Source of the DNA: Dermacentor variabilis
Taxonomy: Eukaryota > Arthropoda > Arachnida > Ixodida > Ixodidae
DNA length: 64,000 nucleotides
Direction of reading: 5' to 3'
NCBI RefSeq assembly: GCF_050947875.1
Contig: NW_027460340.1
Coordinates: 37,924 to 101,923, forward strand
This document shows positions 10,801 through 23,299 of the stretch, in pieces (positions within the stretch are counted from its first letter, which is position 1; every line of letters begins with the position of its first letter). Under the pieces are notes generated by a model that saw only the letters and a list, made by a program, of their open reading frames with translations, searched no databases and was not told where the DNA came from. Both the position numbers and the translations under genes were made by a program.

Positions 10801-12899
10801 GCGCGAAGCGAGCCGCGCCAACCATTTACGGGAAACAGTAGCCCAGAGCAGAGCTGGCCGCGCGAACTGAAGAGCTTAATTGAAAGTAAGGTATTATACA
10901 TGATTTTCCATACCGCGAAGCGAGCCGCGCCAACCATTTACGGGAAACAGTAGCCGAAAGCAGAGCTGGCTGCGCGAACTGAAGAGCTTAATTGAAAGTA
11001 AGGTATTATACATGATTTTCCATAGCGCGAAGCGAGCCACGCCAACCATTTACGGGAAACAGTAGCCGAAAGCAGAGCTGGCCGCGCGAACGGAAGAGCT
11101 TAATTGAAAGTAAGGTATTATACATGATTTTCCATAGCGCGAAGCGAGCCACGCCAACCATTTACGGGAAACAGTAGCCGAAAGCAGAGCTGGCCGCGCG
11201 AACGGAAGAGCTTAATTGAAAGTAAGGTATTATACATGATTTTCCATAGCGCGAAGCGAGCCACGCCAACCATTTACGGGAAACAGTAGCCGAAAGCAGA
11301 GCTCGCCGCACGAACGGAAGAGCTTAATTGAAAGTAAGGTATTATACATGATTTTCCATGGCGCGAAGCGAGCCACGCCAACCATTTACGGAAAACAGTA
11401 GCCCAAAGCAGAGCTCGCCGCGCGAACTGAAGAGCTTAATTGAAAGTAGGGTATTATACATGATTTTCCATACCGCGAAGCGAGCCGCGCCAACCATTTA
11501 CGGGAAACAGTAGCCGAAAGCAGAGCTGGCCGCGCGAACGGAAGAGCTTAATTGAAAGTAAGGTATTATACATGATTTTCCATAGCGCGAAGCGAGCCGC
11601 GCCAACCATTTACGGGAAACAGTAGCCGAAAGCAGAGCTGGCCGCGCGAACGGAAGAGCTTAATTGAAAGTAAGGTATTATACATGATTTTCCATAGCGC
11701 GAAGCGAGCCGCGCCAACCATTTATGGGAAACAGTAGCCCAAAGCAGAGCTGGCCGCGCGAACGGAAGAGCTTAATTGAAAGTAAGGTATTATACATGAT
11801 TTTCCATAGCGCGAAGCGAGCCACGCCAACCATTTACGGGAAACAGTAGCCCAAAGCAGAGCTCGCCGCGCGAACTGAAGAGCTTAATTGAAAGTAAGCT
11901 ATTATACATGATTTTCCATAGCACGAAGCGAGCCGTGCCAACATTTTACGGGAAACAGTAGCCGAAAGCAGAGCTGGCCGCGCGAACTGAAGAGCTTAAT
12001 TGAAGGTAAGGTATTATACATGATTTTCCATAGCGCGAAGCGAGCCGCGCCAACCATTTACGGGAAACAGTAGCCCAGAGCAGAGCTGGCCGCGCGAACT
12101 GAAGAGCTTAATTGAAAGTAAGGTATTATACATGATTTTCCATAGCGCGAAGCGAGCCGCGCCGACCATTTACGGGAAACAGTAGCCGAAAGCAGAGCTG
12201 GCCGCGCGAACGGAAGAGCTTAATTGAAAGTAAGGTATTATACATGATTTTCCATAGCGCGAAGCGAGCCGCGCCAACCATTTACGGGAAACAGTAGCCC
12301 AAAGCAGAGCTGGCCGCGCGAACGGAAGAGCTTAATTGAAAGTAAGGTATTATACATGATTTTCCATACCGCGAAGCGAGCCACGCCAACCATTTACGGG
12401 AAACAGTAGCCGAAAGCAGAGCTGGCCGCGCGAACGGAAGAGCTTAATTGAAAGTAAGGTATTATACATGATTTTCCATACCGCGAAGCGAGCCACGCCA
12501 ACCATTTACGGGAAACAGTAGCCCAAAGCAGAGCTGGCCGCGCGAACGGAAGAGCTTAATTGAAAGTAAGGTATTATACATGATTTTCCATAGTGCGAAG
12601 CGAGCCGCGCCGACCATTTACGGGAAACAGTAGCCGAAAGCAGAGCTGGCCGCGCGAACGGAAGAGCTTAATTGAAAGTAAGGTATTATACATGATTTTC
12701 CATACCGCGAAGCGAGCCACGCCAACCATTTACGGGAAACAGTAGCCGAAAGCAGAGCTGGCCGCGCAAACTGAAGAGCTTAATTGAAAGTAAGGTATTA
12801 TACATGATTTTCCATAGCGCGAAGCGAGCCGCGCCAACCATTTACGGGAAACAGTAGCCGAAAGCAGAGCTGGCCGCGCGAACGGAAGAGCTTAATTGA
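7861..12899. repeat. 5,039-bp tandem duplication, copy 1 (45 monomers)
   Basis: Forty-five monomers including one with a 1-bp deletion (CATGATTTCCATAG near 9,336) are repeated next door. Markers: CCGAATGCAG at 8,157, GGGATACAG at 9,822, CTGAGGAGCT at 9,971, GCGAACCACG near 10,137, TTTACGGATAACAG near 10,714, CCATGGCGCG near 11,356, TTTATGGG near 11,721 and GCACGAAGCG at 11,922. Each recurs 5,039 bp later. Part of it (about 12,100-12,880) resembles 3,500-4,250, so the block is itself a composite. Confidence 0.88.
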
Positions 12900-15800
12900 A
12901 AGTAAGGTATTATACATGATTTTCCATAGCGCGAAGCGAGCCGCGCCAACCATTTACGGGAAACAGTAGCCGAAAGCAGAGCTGGCCGCGCGAACTGAAG
13001 AGCTTAATTGAAAGTAAGGTATTATACATGATTTTCCATAGCGCGAAGCGAGCCGCGCCAACCATTTACGGGAAACAGTAGCCGAAAGCAGAGCTGGCCG
13101 CGCGAACTGAAGAGCTTAATTGAAAGTAAGGTATTATACATGATTTTCCATAGCGCGAAGCGAGCCGTGCCAACCATTTACGGGAAACAGTAGCCGAATG
13201 CAGAGCTGGCCGCGCGAACTGAAGAGCTTAATTGAAAGTAAGGTATTATACATGATTTTCCATAGCGCGAAGCGAGCCGTGCCAACCATTTACGGGAAAC
13301 AGTAGCCGAAAGCAGAGCTGGCCGCGCGAACGGAAGAGCTTAATTGAAAGTAAGGTATTATACATGATTTTCCATAGCGCGAAGCGAGCCACGCCAACCA
13401 TTTACGGGAAACAGTAGCCCAAAGCAGAGCTGGCCGCGCGAACTGAAGAGCTTAATTGAAAGTAAGGTATTATACATGATTTTCCATAGCGCGAAGCGAG
13501 CCGTGCCAACCATTTACGGGAAACAGTAGCCGAAAGCAGAGCTGGCCGCGCGAACTGAAGAGCTTAATTGAAAGTAACGTATTATACATGATTTTCCATA
13601 GCGCGAAGCGAGCCGCGCCAACCATTTACGGGAAACAGTAGCCCAAAGCAGAGCTGGCCGCGCGAACTGAAGAGCTTAATTGAAAGTAAGGTATTATACA
13701 TGATTTTCCATACCGCGAAGCGAGCCGCGCCAACCATTTACGGGAAACAGTAGCCGAAAGCAGAGCTGGCCGCGCGAACTGAAGAGCTTAATTGAAAGTA
13801 AGGTATTATACATGATTTTCCATAGCGCGAAGCGAGCCACGCCAACCATTTACGGGAAACAGTAGCCGAAAGCAGAGCTGGCCGCGCGAACGGAAGAGCT
13901 TAATTGAAAGTAAGGTATTATACATGATTTTCCATAGCGCGAAGCGAGCCACGCCAACCATTTACGGGAAACAGTAGCCGAAAGCAGAGCTCGCCGCACG
14001 AACGGAAGAGCTTAATTGAAAGTAAGGTATTATACATGATTTTCCATAGCGCGAAGCGAGCCACGCCAACCATTTACGGAAAACAGTAGCCCAAAGCAGA
14101 GCTCGCCGCACGAACTGAAGAGCTTAATTGAAAGTAAGGTATTATACATGATTTTCCATACCGCGAAGCGAGCCGCGCCAACCATTTACGGGAAACAGTA
14201 GCCCAAAGCAGAGCTGGCCGCGCGAACGGAAGAGCTTAATTGAAAGTAAGGTATTATACATGATTTTCCATAGCGCGAAGCGAGCCGCGCCAACCATTTA
14301 CGGGAAACAGTAGCCCAAAGCAGAGCTGGCCGCGCGAACGGAAGAGCTTAATTGAAAGTAAGGTATTATACATGATTTCCATAGCGCGAAGCGAGCCACG
14401 CCAACCATTTACGGGAAACAGTAGCCCAAAGCAGAGCTCGCCGCGCGAACTGAAGAGCTTAATTGAAAGTAAGCTATTATACATGATTTTCCATAGCGCG
14501 AAGCGAGCCGTGCCAACATTTTACGGGAAACAGTAGCCGAAAGCAGAGCTGGCCGCGCGAACTGAAGAGCTTAATTGAAGGTAAGGTATTATACATGATT
14601 TTCCATAGCGCGAAGCGAGCCGCGCCAACCATTTACGGGAAACAGTAGCCCAGAGCAGAGCTGGCCGCGCGAACTGAAGAGCTTAATTGAAAGTAAGGTA
14701 TTATACATGATTTTCCATACCGCGAAGCGAGCCGCGCCAACCATTTACGGGAAACAGTAGCCGAAAGCAGAGCTGGCTGCGCGAACTGAAGAGCTTAATT
14801 GAAAGTAAGGTATTATACATGATTTTCCATAGCGCGAAGCGAGCCACGCCAACCATTTACGGGATACAGTAGCCCAAAGCAGAGCTGGCCGCGCGAACGG
14901 AAGAGCTTAATTGAAAGTAAGGTATTATACATGATTTTCCATACCGCGAAGCGAGCCGCGCCAACCATTTACGGGAAACAGTAGCCGAAAGCAGAGCTGG
15001 CCGCGCGAACTGAGGAGCTTAATTGAAAGTAAGGTATTATACATGATTTTCCATAGCGCGAAGCGAGCCACGCCAACCATTTACGGGAAACAGTAGCCGA
15101 AAGCAGAGCTGGCCGCGCGAACGGAAGAGCTTAATTGAAAGTAAGGTATTATACATGATTTTCCATAGCGCGAAGCGAACCACGCCAACCATTTACGGGA
15201 AACAGTAGCCGAAAGCAGAGCTCGCCGCGCGAACGGAAGAGCTTAATTGAAAGTAAGGTATTATACATGATTTTCCATAGCGCGAAGCGAGCCACGCCAA
15301 CCATTTACGGAAAACAGTAGCCCAAAGCAGAGCTCGCCGCGCGAACTGAAGAGCTTAATTGAAAGTAAGGTATTATACATGATTTTCCATACCGCGAAGC
15401 GAGCCGCGCCAACCATTTACGGGAAACAATAGCCCAAAGCAGAGCTGGCCGCGCGAACGGAAGAGCTTAATTGAAAGTAAGGTATTATACATGATTTTCC
15501 ATAGCGCGAAGCGAGCCGCGCCAACCATTTACGGGAAACAGTAGCCCAAAGCAGAGCTGGCCGCGCGAACGGAAGAGCTTAATTGAAAGTAAGGTATTAT
15601 ACATGATTTTCCATAGCGCGAAGCGAGCCACGCCAACCATTTACGGGAAACAGTAGCCCAAAGCAGAGCTCGCCGCGCGAACTGAAGAGCTTAATTGAAA
15701 GTAAGGTATTATACATGATTTTCCATAGCGCGAAGCGAGCCGTGCCAACATTTTACGGATAACAGTAGCCGAAAGCAGAGCTGGCCGCGCGAACTGAAGA

Positions 15801-17938
15801 GCTTAATTGAAAGTAAGGTATTATACATGATTTCCCATAGCGCGAAGCGAGCCGCGCCAACCATTTACGGGAAACAGTAGCCCAGAGCAGAGCTGGCCGC
15901 GCGAACTGAAGAGCTTAATTGAAAGTAAGGTATTATACATGATTTTCCATACCGCGAAGCGAGCCGCGCCAACCATTTACGGGAAACAGTAGCCGAAAGC
16001 AGAGCTGGCTGCGCGAACTGAAGAGCTTAATTGAAAGTAAGGTATTATACATGATTTTCCATAGCGCGAAGCGAGCCACGCCAACCATTTACGGGAAACA
16101 GTAGCCGAAAGCAGAGCTGGCCGCGCGAACGGAAGAGCTTAATTGAAAGTAAGGTATTATACATGATTTTCCATAGCGCGAAGCGAGCCACGCCAACCAT
16201 TTACGGGAAACAGTAGCCGAAAGCAGAGCTGGCCGCGCGAACGGAAGAGCTTAATTGAAAGTAAGGTATTATACATGATTTTCCATAGCGCGAAGCGAGC
16301 CACGCCAACCATTTACGGGAAACAGTAGCCGAAAGCAGAGCTCGCCGCACGAACGGAAGAGCTTAATTGAAAGTAAGGTATTATACATGATTTTCCATGG
16401 CGCGAAGCGAGCCACGCCAACCATTTACGGAAAACAGTAGCCCAAAGCAGAGCTCGCCGCGCGAACTGAAGAGCTTAATTGAAAGTAGGGTATTATACAT
16501 GATTTTCCATACCGCGAAGCGAGCCGCGCCAACCATTTACGGGAAACAGTAGCCGAAAGCAGAGCTGGCCGCGCGAACGGAAGAGCTTAATTGAAAGTAA
16601 GGTATTATACATGATTTTCCATAGCGCGAAGCGAGCCGCGCCAACCATTTACGGGAAACAGTAGCCGAAAGCAGAGCTGGCCGCGCGAACGGAAGAGCTT
16701 AATTGAAAGTAAGGTATTATACATGATTTTCCATAGCGCGAAGCGAGCCGCGCCAACCATTTATGGGAAACAGTAGCCCAAAGCAGAGCTGGCCGCGCGA
16801 ACGGAAGAGCTTAATTGAAAGTAAGGTATTATACATGATTTTCCATAGCGCGAAGCGAGCCACGCCAACCATTTACGGGAAACAGTAGCCCAAAGCAGAG
16901 CTCGCCGCGCGAACTGAAGAGCTTAATTGAAAGTAAGCTATTATACATGATTTTCCATAGCACGAAGCGAGCCGTGCCAACATTTTACGGGAAACAGTAG
17001 CCGAAAGCAGAGCTGGCCGCGCGAACTGAAGAGCTTAATTGAAGGTAAGGTATTATACATGATTTTCCATAGCGCGAAGCGAGCCGCGCCAACCATTTAC
17101 GGGAAACAGTAGCCCAGAGCAGAGCTGGCCGCGCGAACTGAAGAGCTTAATTGAAAGTAAGGTATTATACATGATTTTCCATAGCGCGAAGCGAGCCGCG
17201 CCGACCATTTACGGGAAACAGTAGCCGAAAGCAGAGCTGGCCGCGCGAACGGAAGAGCTTAATTGAAAGTAAGGTATTATACATGATTTTCCATAGCGCG
17301 AAGCGAGCCGCGCCAACCATTTACGGGAAACAGTAGCCCAAAGCAGAGCTGGCCGCGCGAACGGAAGAGCTTAATTGAAAGTAAGGTATTATACATGATT
17401 TTCCATACCGCGAAGCGAGCCACGCCAACCATTTACGGGAAACAGTAGCCGAAAGCAGAGCTGGCCGCGCGAACGGAAGAGCTTAATTGAAAGTAAGGTA
17501 TTATACATGATTTTCCATACCGCGAAGCGAGCCACGCCAACCATTTACGGGAAACAGTAGCCCAAAGCAGAGCTGGCCGCGCGAACGGAAGAGCTTAATT
17601 GAAAGTAAGGTATTATACATGATTTTCCATAGTGCGAAGCGAGCCGCGCCGACCATTTACGGGAAACAGTAGCCGAAAGCAGAGCTGGCCGCGCGAACGG
17701 AAGAGCTTAATTGAAAGTAAGGTATTATACATGATTTTCCATACCGCGAAGCGAGCCACGCCAACCATTTACGGGAAACAGTAGCCGAAAGCAGAGCTGG
17801 CCGCGCAAACTGAAGAGCTTAATTGAAAGTAAGGTATTATACATGATTTTCCATAGCGCGAAGCGAGCCGCGCCAACCATTTACGGGAAACAGTAGCCGA
17901 AAGCAGAGCTGGCCGCGCGAACGGAAGAGCTTAATTGA
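12900..17938. repeat. 5,039-bp tandem duplication, copy 2
   Basis: This copy is directly adjacent to copy 1 with the same order of rare variants (CCGAATGCAG at 13,196, the 1-bp deletion near 14,375, GGGATACAG at 14,861, TTACGGATAACAG near 15,753, CCATGGCGCG near 16,395, TTTATGGG near 16,760, GCACGAAGCG at 16,961). I saw no difference between copies at these markers. After 17,938 a GCGGAGCTGG monomer appears that copy 1 lacks. Confidence 0.88.
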
Positions 17939-18302
17939 AAGTAAGGTATTATACATGATTTTCCATAGCGCGAAGCGAGCCGCGCCAACCATTTACGGGA
18001 AACAGTAGCCGAAAGCGGAGCTGGCCGCGCGAACGGAAGAGCTTAATTGAAAGTAAGGTATTATACATGATTTTCCATACCGCGAAGCGAGCCACGCCAA
18101 CCATTTACGGGAAACAGTAGCAAGCAGAGGTGGCCGCGCGAACGGAAGAGCTTAATTGAAAGTAAGGTATTATACATGATTTTCCATAGCGCGAAGCGAG
18201 CCGCGCCAACCATTTACGGGAAACAGTAGCCGAAAGCAGAGCTGGCCGCGCGAACGGAAGAGCTTAATTGAAAGTAAGGTATTATACATGATTTTCCATA
18301 GC
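16850..18302. repeat. 13-monomer block, copy 1 (1,453 bp)
   Basis: The run from GTAAGCTATT plus GCACGAAGCG (16,961) through CGCCGACC (17,203), CATAGTGCG (near 17,630), GCGCAAACTG (17,803), GCGGAGCTGG (18,015) and the 3-bp deletion (18,115) is repeated downstream. The offset is 1,453 bp (13 x 112 - 3) up to the GCAAACTG marker. It overlaps the right end of the 5,039-bp copy 2, so this duplication is the later event. Confidence 0.8.
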
Positions 18303-19860
18303 GCGAAGCGAGCCACGCCAACCATTTACGGGAAACAGTAGCCCAAAGCAGAGCTCGCCGCGCGAACTGAAGAGCTTAATTGAAAGTAAGCTATTATACA
18401 TGATTTTCCATAGCACGAAGCGAGCCGTGCCAACATTTTACGGGAAACAGTAGCCGAAAGCAGAGCTGGCCGCGCGAACTGAAGAGCTTAATTGAAGGTA
18501 AGGTATTATACATGATTTTCCATAGCGCGAAGCGAGCCGCGCCAACCATTTACGGGAAACAGTAGCCCAGAGCAGAGCTGGCCGCGCGAACTGAAGAGCT
18601 TAATTGAAAGTAAGGTATTATACATGATTTTCCATAGCGCGAAGCGAGCCGCGCCGACCATTTACGGGAAACAGTAGCCGAAAGCAGAGCTGGCCGCGCG
18701 AACGGAAGAGCTTAATTGAAAGTAAGGTATTATACATGATTTTCCATAGCGCGAAGCGAGCCGCGCCAACCATTTACGGGAAACAGTAGCCCAAAGCAGA
18801 GCTGGCCGCGCGAACGGAAGAGCTTAATTGAAAGTAAGGTATTATACATGATTTTCCATACCGCGAAGCGAGCCACGCCAACCATTTACGGGAAACAGTA
18901 GCCGAAAGCAGAGCTGGCCGCGCGAACGGAAGAGCTTAATTGAAAGTAAGGTATTATACATGATTTTCCATACCGCGAAGCGAGCCACGCCAACCATTTA
19001 CGGGAAACAGTAGCCCAAAGCAGAGCTGGCCGCGCGAACGGAAGAGCTTAATTGAAAGTAAGGTATTATACATGATTTTCCATAGTGCGAAGCGAGCCGC
19101 GCCGACCATTTACGGGAAACAGTAGCCGAAAGCAGAGCTGGCCGCGCGAACGGAAGAGCTTAATTGAAAGTAAGGTATTATACATGATTTTCCATACCGC
19201 GAAGCGAGCCACGCCAACCATTTACGGGAAACAGTAGCCGAAAGCAGAGCTGGCCGCGCAAACTGAAGAGCTTAATTGAAAGTAAGGTATTATACATGAT
19301 TTTCCATAGCGCGAAGCGAGCCGCGCCAACCATTTACGGGAAACAGTAGCCGAAAGCAGAGCTGGCCGCGCGAACGGAAGAGCTTAATTGAAAGTAAGGT
19401 ATTATACATGATTTTCCATAGCGCGAAGCGAGCCGCGCCAACCATTTACGGGAAACAGTAGCCCAAAGCAGAGCTGGCCGCGCGAACTGAAGAGCTTAAT
19501 TGAAAGTAAGGTATTATACATGATTTTCCATAGCGCGAAGCGAGCCGCGCCAACCATTTACGGGAAACAGTAGCCGAAAGCGGAGCTGGCCGCGCGAACG
19601 GAAGAGCTTAATTGAAAGTAAGGTATTATACATGATTTTCCATACCGCGAAGCGAGCCACGCCAACCATTTACGGGAAACAGTAGCAAGCAGAGGTGGCC
19701 GCGCGAACGGAAGAGCTTAATTGAAAGTAAGGTATTATACATGATTTTCCATAGCGCGAAGCGAGCCGCGCCAACCATTTACGGGAAACAGTAGCCGAAA
19801 GCAGAGCTGGCCGCGCGAACGGAAGAGCTTAATTGAAAGTAAGGTATTATACATGATTTT
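18303..19860. repeat. 14-monomer block, copy 2 with one extra monomer (1,565 bp)
   Basis: The markers of 16,850-18,302 recur at GCACGAAGCG 18,414, CGCCGACC 18,656 and CAAACTG 19,259 with offset 1,453. GCGGAGCTGG (19,580) and the 3-bp deletion (19,680) recur with offset 1,565. The difference is exactly one monomer, a CCCAAAG/GAACTG type at about 19,430-19,540. One monomer was gained here or lost in copy 1. Confidence 0.8.
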
Positions 19861-20460
19861 CCATAGCGCGAAGCGAGCCGCGCCAACCATTTACGGGAAA
19901 CAGTAGCCCTAAGCAGAGCTGGCCGCGCGAACTGAAGAGCTTAATTGAAAGTAAGGTATTATACATGATTTTCCATAGCGCGAAGCGAGCCGTGCCAACA
20001 TTTTACGGGAAACAGTAGCCGAAAGCAGAGCTGGCCGCGCGAACTGAAGAGCTTAATTGAAAGTAAGGTATTATACATGATTTTCCATAGCGCGAAGCGA
20101 GCCGCGCCAACCATTTACGGGAAACAGTAGCCCAAAGCAGAGCTGGCCGCGCGAACTGAAAAGCTTAATTGAAAGTAAGGTATAATACATGATTTTCCAT
20201 ACCGCGAAGCGAGCCGCGCCAACCATTTACGGGAAACAGTAGCCGAAAGCAGAGCTGGCCGCGCGAACTGAAGAGCTTAATTGAAAGTAAGGTATTATAC
20301 ATGATTTTCCATAGCGCGAAGCGAGCCACGCCAACCATTTACGGGAAACAGTAGCCGAAAGCAGAGCTGGCCGCGCGAACGGAAGAGCTTAATTGAAAGT
20401 AAGGTATTATACAAGATTTTCCATAGCGCGAAGCGAGCCGCGCCAACCATTTACGGGAAA
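19600..20460. repeat. Extra copy of part of the 1,901-bp unit
   Basis: CAGTAGCAAG (19,680), AGCCCTAAGC (near 19,905), TGAAAAGCTT with GTATAATAC (near 20,155-20,190) and TACAAGATTT (20,410) follow in the same order and spacing as at 4,571-5,301, an offset of 15,109 bp. After the TACAAGATTT monomer the sequence switches to the GATAACAG type shared with 15,760. This shows a junction between two source regions. Confidence 0.75.
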
Positions 20461-20499
20461 CAGTAGCCCAAAGCAGAGCTGGCCGCGCGAACTGAAGAG

Positions 20500-23240
20500 C
20501 TTAATTGAAAGTAAGGTATTATACATGATTTTCCATAGCGCGAAGCGAGCCGTGCCAACATTTTACGGATAACAGTAGCCGAAAGCAGAGCTGGCCGCGC
20601 GAACTGAAGAGCTTAATTGAAAGTAAGGTATTATACATGATTTCCCATAGCGCGAAGCGAGCCGCGCCAACCATTTACGGGAAACAGTAGCCCAGAGCAG
20701 AGCTGGCCGCGCGAACTGAAGAGCTTAATTGAAAGTAAGGTATTATACATGATTTTCCATACCGCGAAGCGAGCCGCGCCAACCATTTACGGGAAACAGT
20801 AGCCGAAAGCAGAGCTGGCTGCGCGAACTGAAGAGCTTAATTGAAAGTAAGGTATTATACATGATTTTCCATAGCGCGAAGCGAGCCACGCCAACCATTT
20901 ACGGGAAACAGTAGCCGAAAGCAGAGCTGGCCGCGCGAACGGAAGAGCTTAATTGAAAGTAAGGTATTATACATGATTTTCCATAGCGCGAAGCGAGCCA
21001 TGCCAACCATTTACGGGAAACAGTAGCCGAAAGCAGAGCTGGCCGCGCGAACGGAAGAGCTTAATTGAAAGTAAGGTATTATACATGATTTTCCATAGCG
21101 CGAAGCGAGCCACGCCAACCATTTACGGGAAACAGTAGCCGAAAGCAGAGCTCGCCGCACGAACGGAAGAGCTTAATTGAAAGTAAGGTATTATACATGA
21201 TTTTCCATGGCGCGAAGCGAGCCACGCCAACCATTTACGGAAAACAGTAGCCCAAAGCAGAGCTCGCCGCGCGAACTGAAGAGCTTAATTGAAAGTAGGG
21301 TATTATACATGATTTTCCATACCGCGAAGCGAGCCGCGCCAACCATTTACGGGAAACAGTAGCCGAAAGCAGAGCTGGCCGCGCGAACGGAAGAGCTTAA
21401 TTGAAAGTAAGGTATTATACATGATTTTCCATAGCGCGAAGCGAGCCGCGCCAACCATTTACGGGAAACAGTAGCCGAAAGCAGAGCTGGCCGCGCGAAC
21501 GGAAGAGCTTAATTGAAAGTAAGGTATTATACATGATTTTCCATAGCGCGAAGCGAGCCGCGCCAACCATTTATGGGAAACAGTAGCCCAAAGCAGAGCT
21601 GGCAGCGCGAACGGAAGAGCTTAATTGAAAGTAAGGTATTATACATGATTTTCCATAGCGCGAAGCGAGCCACGCCAACCATTTACGGGAAACAGTAGCC
21701 CAAAGCAGAGCTCGCCGCGCGAACTGAAGAGCTTAATTGAAAGTAAGCTATTATACATGATTTTCCATAGCACGAAGCGAGCCGTGCCAACATTTTACGG
21801 GAAACAGTAGCCGAAAGCAGAGCTGGCCGCGCGAACTGAAGAGCTTAATTGAAGGTAAGGTATTATACATGATTTTCCATAGCGCGAAGCGAGCCGCGCC
21901 AACCATTTACGGGAAACAGTAGCCCAGAGCAGAGCTGGCCGCGCGAACTGAAGAGCTTAATTGAAAGTAAGGTATTATACATGATTTTCCATACCGCGAA
22001 GCGAGCCGCGCCAACCATTTACGGGAAACAGTAGCCGAAAGCAGAGCTGGCTGCGCGAACTGAAGAGCTTAATTGAAAGTAAGGTATTATACATGATTTT
22101 CCATAGCGCGAAGCGAGCCACGCCAACCATTTACGGGATACAGTAGCCCAAAGCAGAGCTGGCCGCGCGAACGGAAGAGCTTAATTGAAAGTAAGGTATT
22201 ATACATGATTTTCCATACCGCGAAGCGAGCCGCGCCAACCATTTACGGGAAACAGTAGCCGAAAGCAGAGCTGGCCGCGCGAACGGAAGAGCTTAATTGA
22301 AAGTAAGGTATTATACATGATTTTCCATAGCGCGAAGCGAGCCACGCCAACCATTTACGGGAAACAGTAGCCGAAAGCAGAGCTCGCCGCGCGAACGGAA
22401 GAGCTTAATTGAAAGTAAGGTATTATACATGATTTTCCATAGCGCGAAGCGAGCCACGCCAACCATTTACGGAAAACAGTAGCCCAAAGCAGAGCTCGCC
22501 GCGCGAACTGAAGAGCTTAATTGAAAGTAAGGTATTATACATGATTTTCCATACCGCGAAGCGAGCCGCGCCAACCATTTACGGGAAACAATAGCCCAAA
22601 GCAGAGCTGGCCGCGCGAACGGAAGAGCTTAATTGAAAGTAAGGTATTATACATGATTTTCCATAGCGCGAAGCGAGCCGCGCCAACCATTTACGGGAAA
22701 CAGTAGCCCAAAGCAGAGCTGGCCGCGCGAACGGAAGAGCTTAATTGAAAGTAAGGTATTATACATGATTTTCCATAGCGCGAAGCGAGCCACGCCAACC
22801 ATTTACGGGAAACAGTAGCCCAAAGCAGAGCTCGCCGCGCGAACTGAAGAGCTTAATTGAAAGTAAGGTATTATACATGATTTTCCATAGCGCGAAGCGA
22901 GCCGTGCCAACATTTTACGGATAACAGTAGCCGAAAGCAGAGCTGGCCGCGCGAACTGAAGAGCTTAATTGAAAGTAAGGTATTATACATGATTTTCCAT
23001 AGCGCGAAGCGAGCCGCGCCAACCATTTACGGGAAACAGTAGCCCAGAGCAGAGCTGGCCGCGCGAACTGAAGAGCTTAATTGAAAGTAAGGTATTATAC
23101 ATGATTTTCCATACCGCGAAGCGAGCCGCGCCAACCATTTACGGGAAACAGTAGCCGAAAGCAGAGCTGGCTGCGCGAACTGAAGAGCTTAATTGAAAGT
23201 AAGGTATTATACATGATTTTCCATAGCGCGAAGCGAGCCA
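20500..23240. repeat. Rearranged further copy of the 5,039-bp unit
   Basis: From GGATAACAG (20,569) through ATGATTTCCC (20,637), CCATGGCGCG (near 21,206), TTTATGGG (near 21,571) and GCACGAAGCG (21,771) the order follows 15,760-17,150 at offset 4,810. From about 21,960, GGCTGCGCG, GGGATACAG (22,135), GGAAACAATAG (near 22,585) and GGATAACAG (22,920) follow 14,690-15,790 with one monomer missing. The two halves are therefore in swapped order relative to the source. This is what partial tandem amplification with a phase shift would give. Confidence 0.7.
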
Positions 23241-23299
23241 CGCCAACCATTTACGGGAAACAGTAGCCCAAAGCAGAGCTGGCCGCGCGAACGGAAGAG

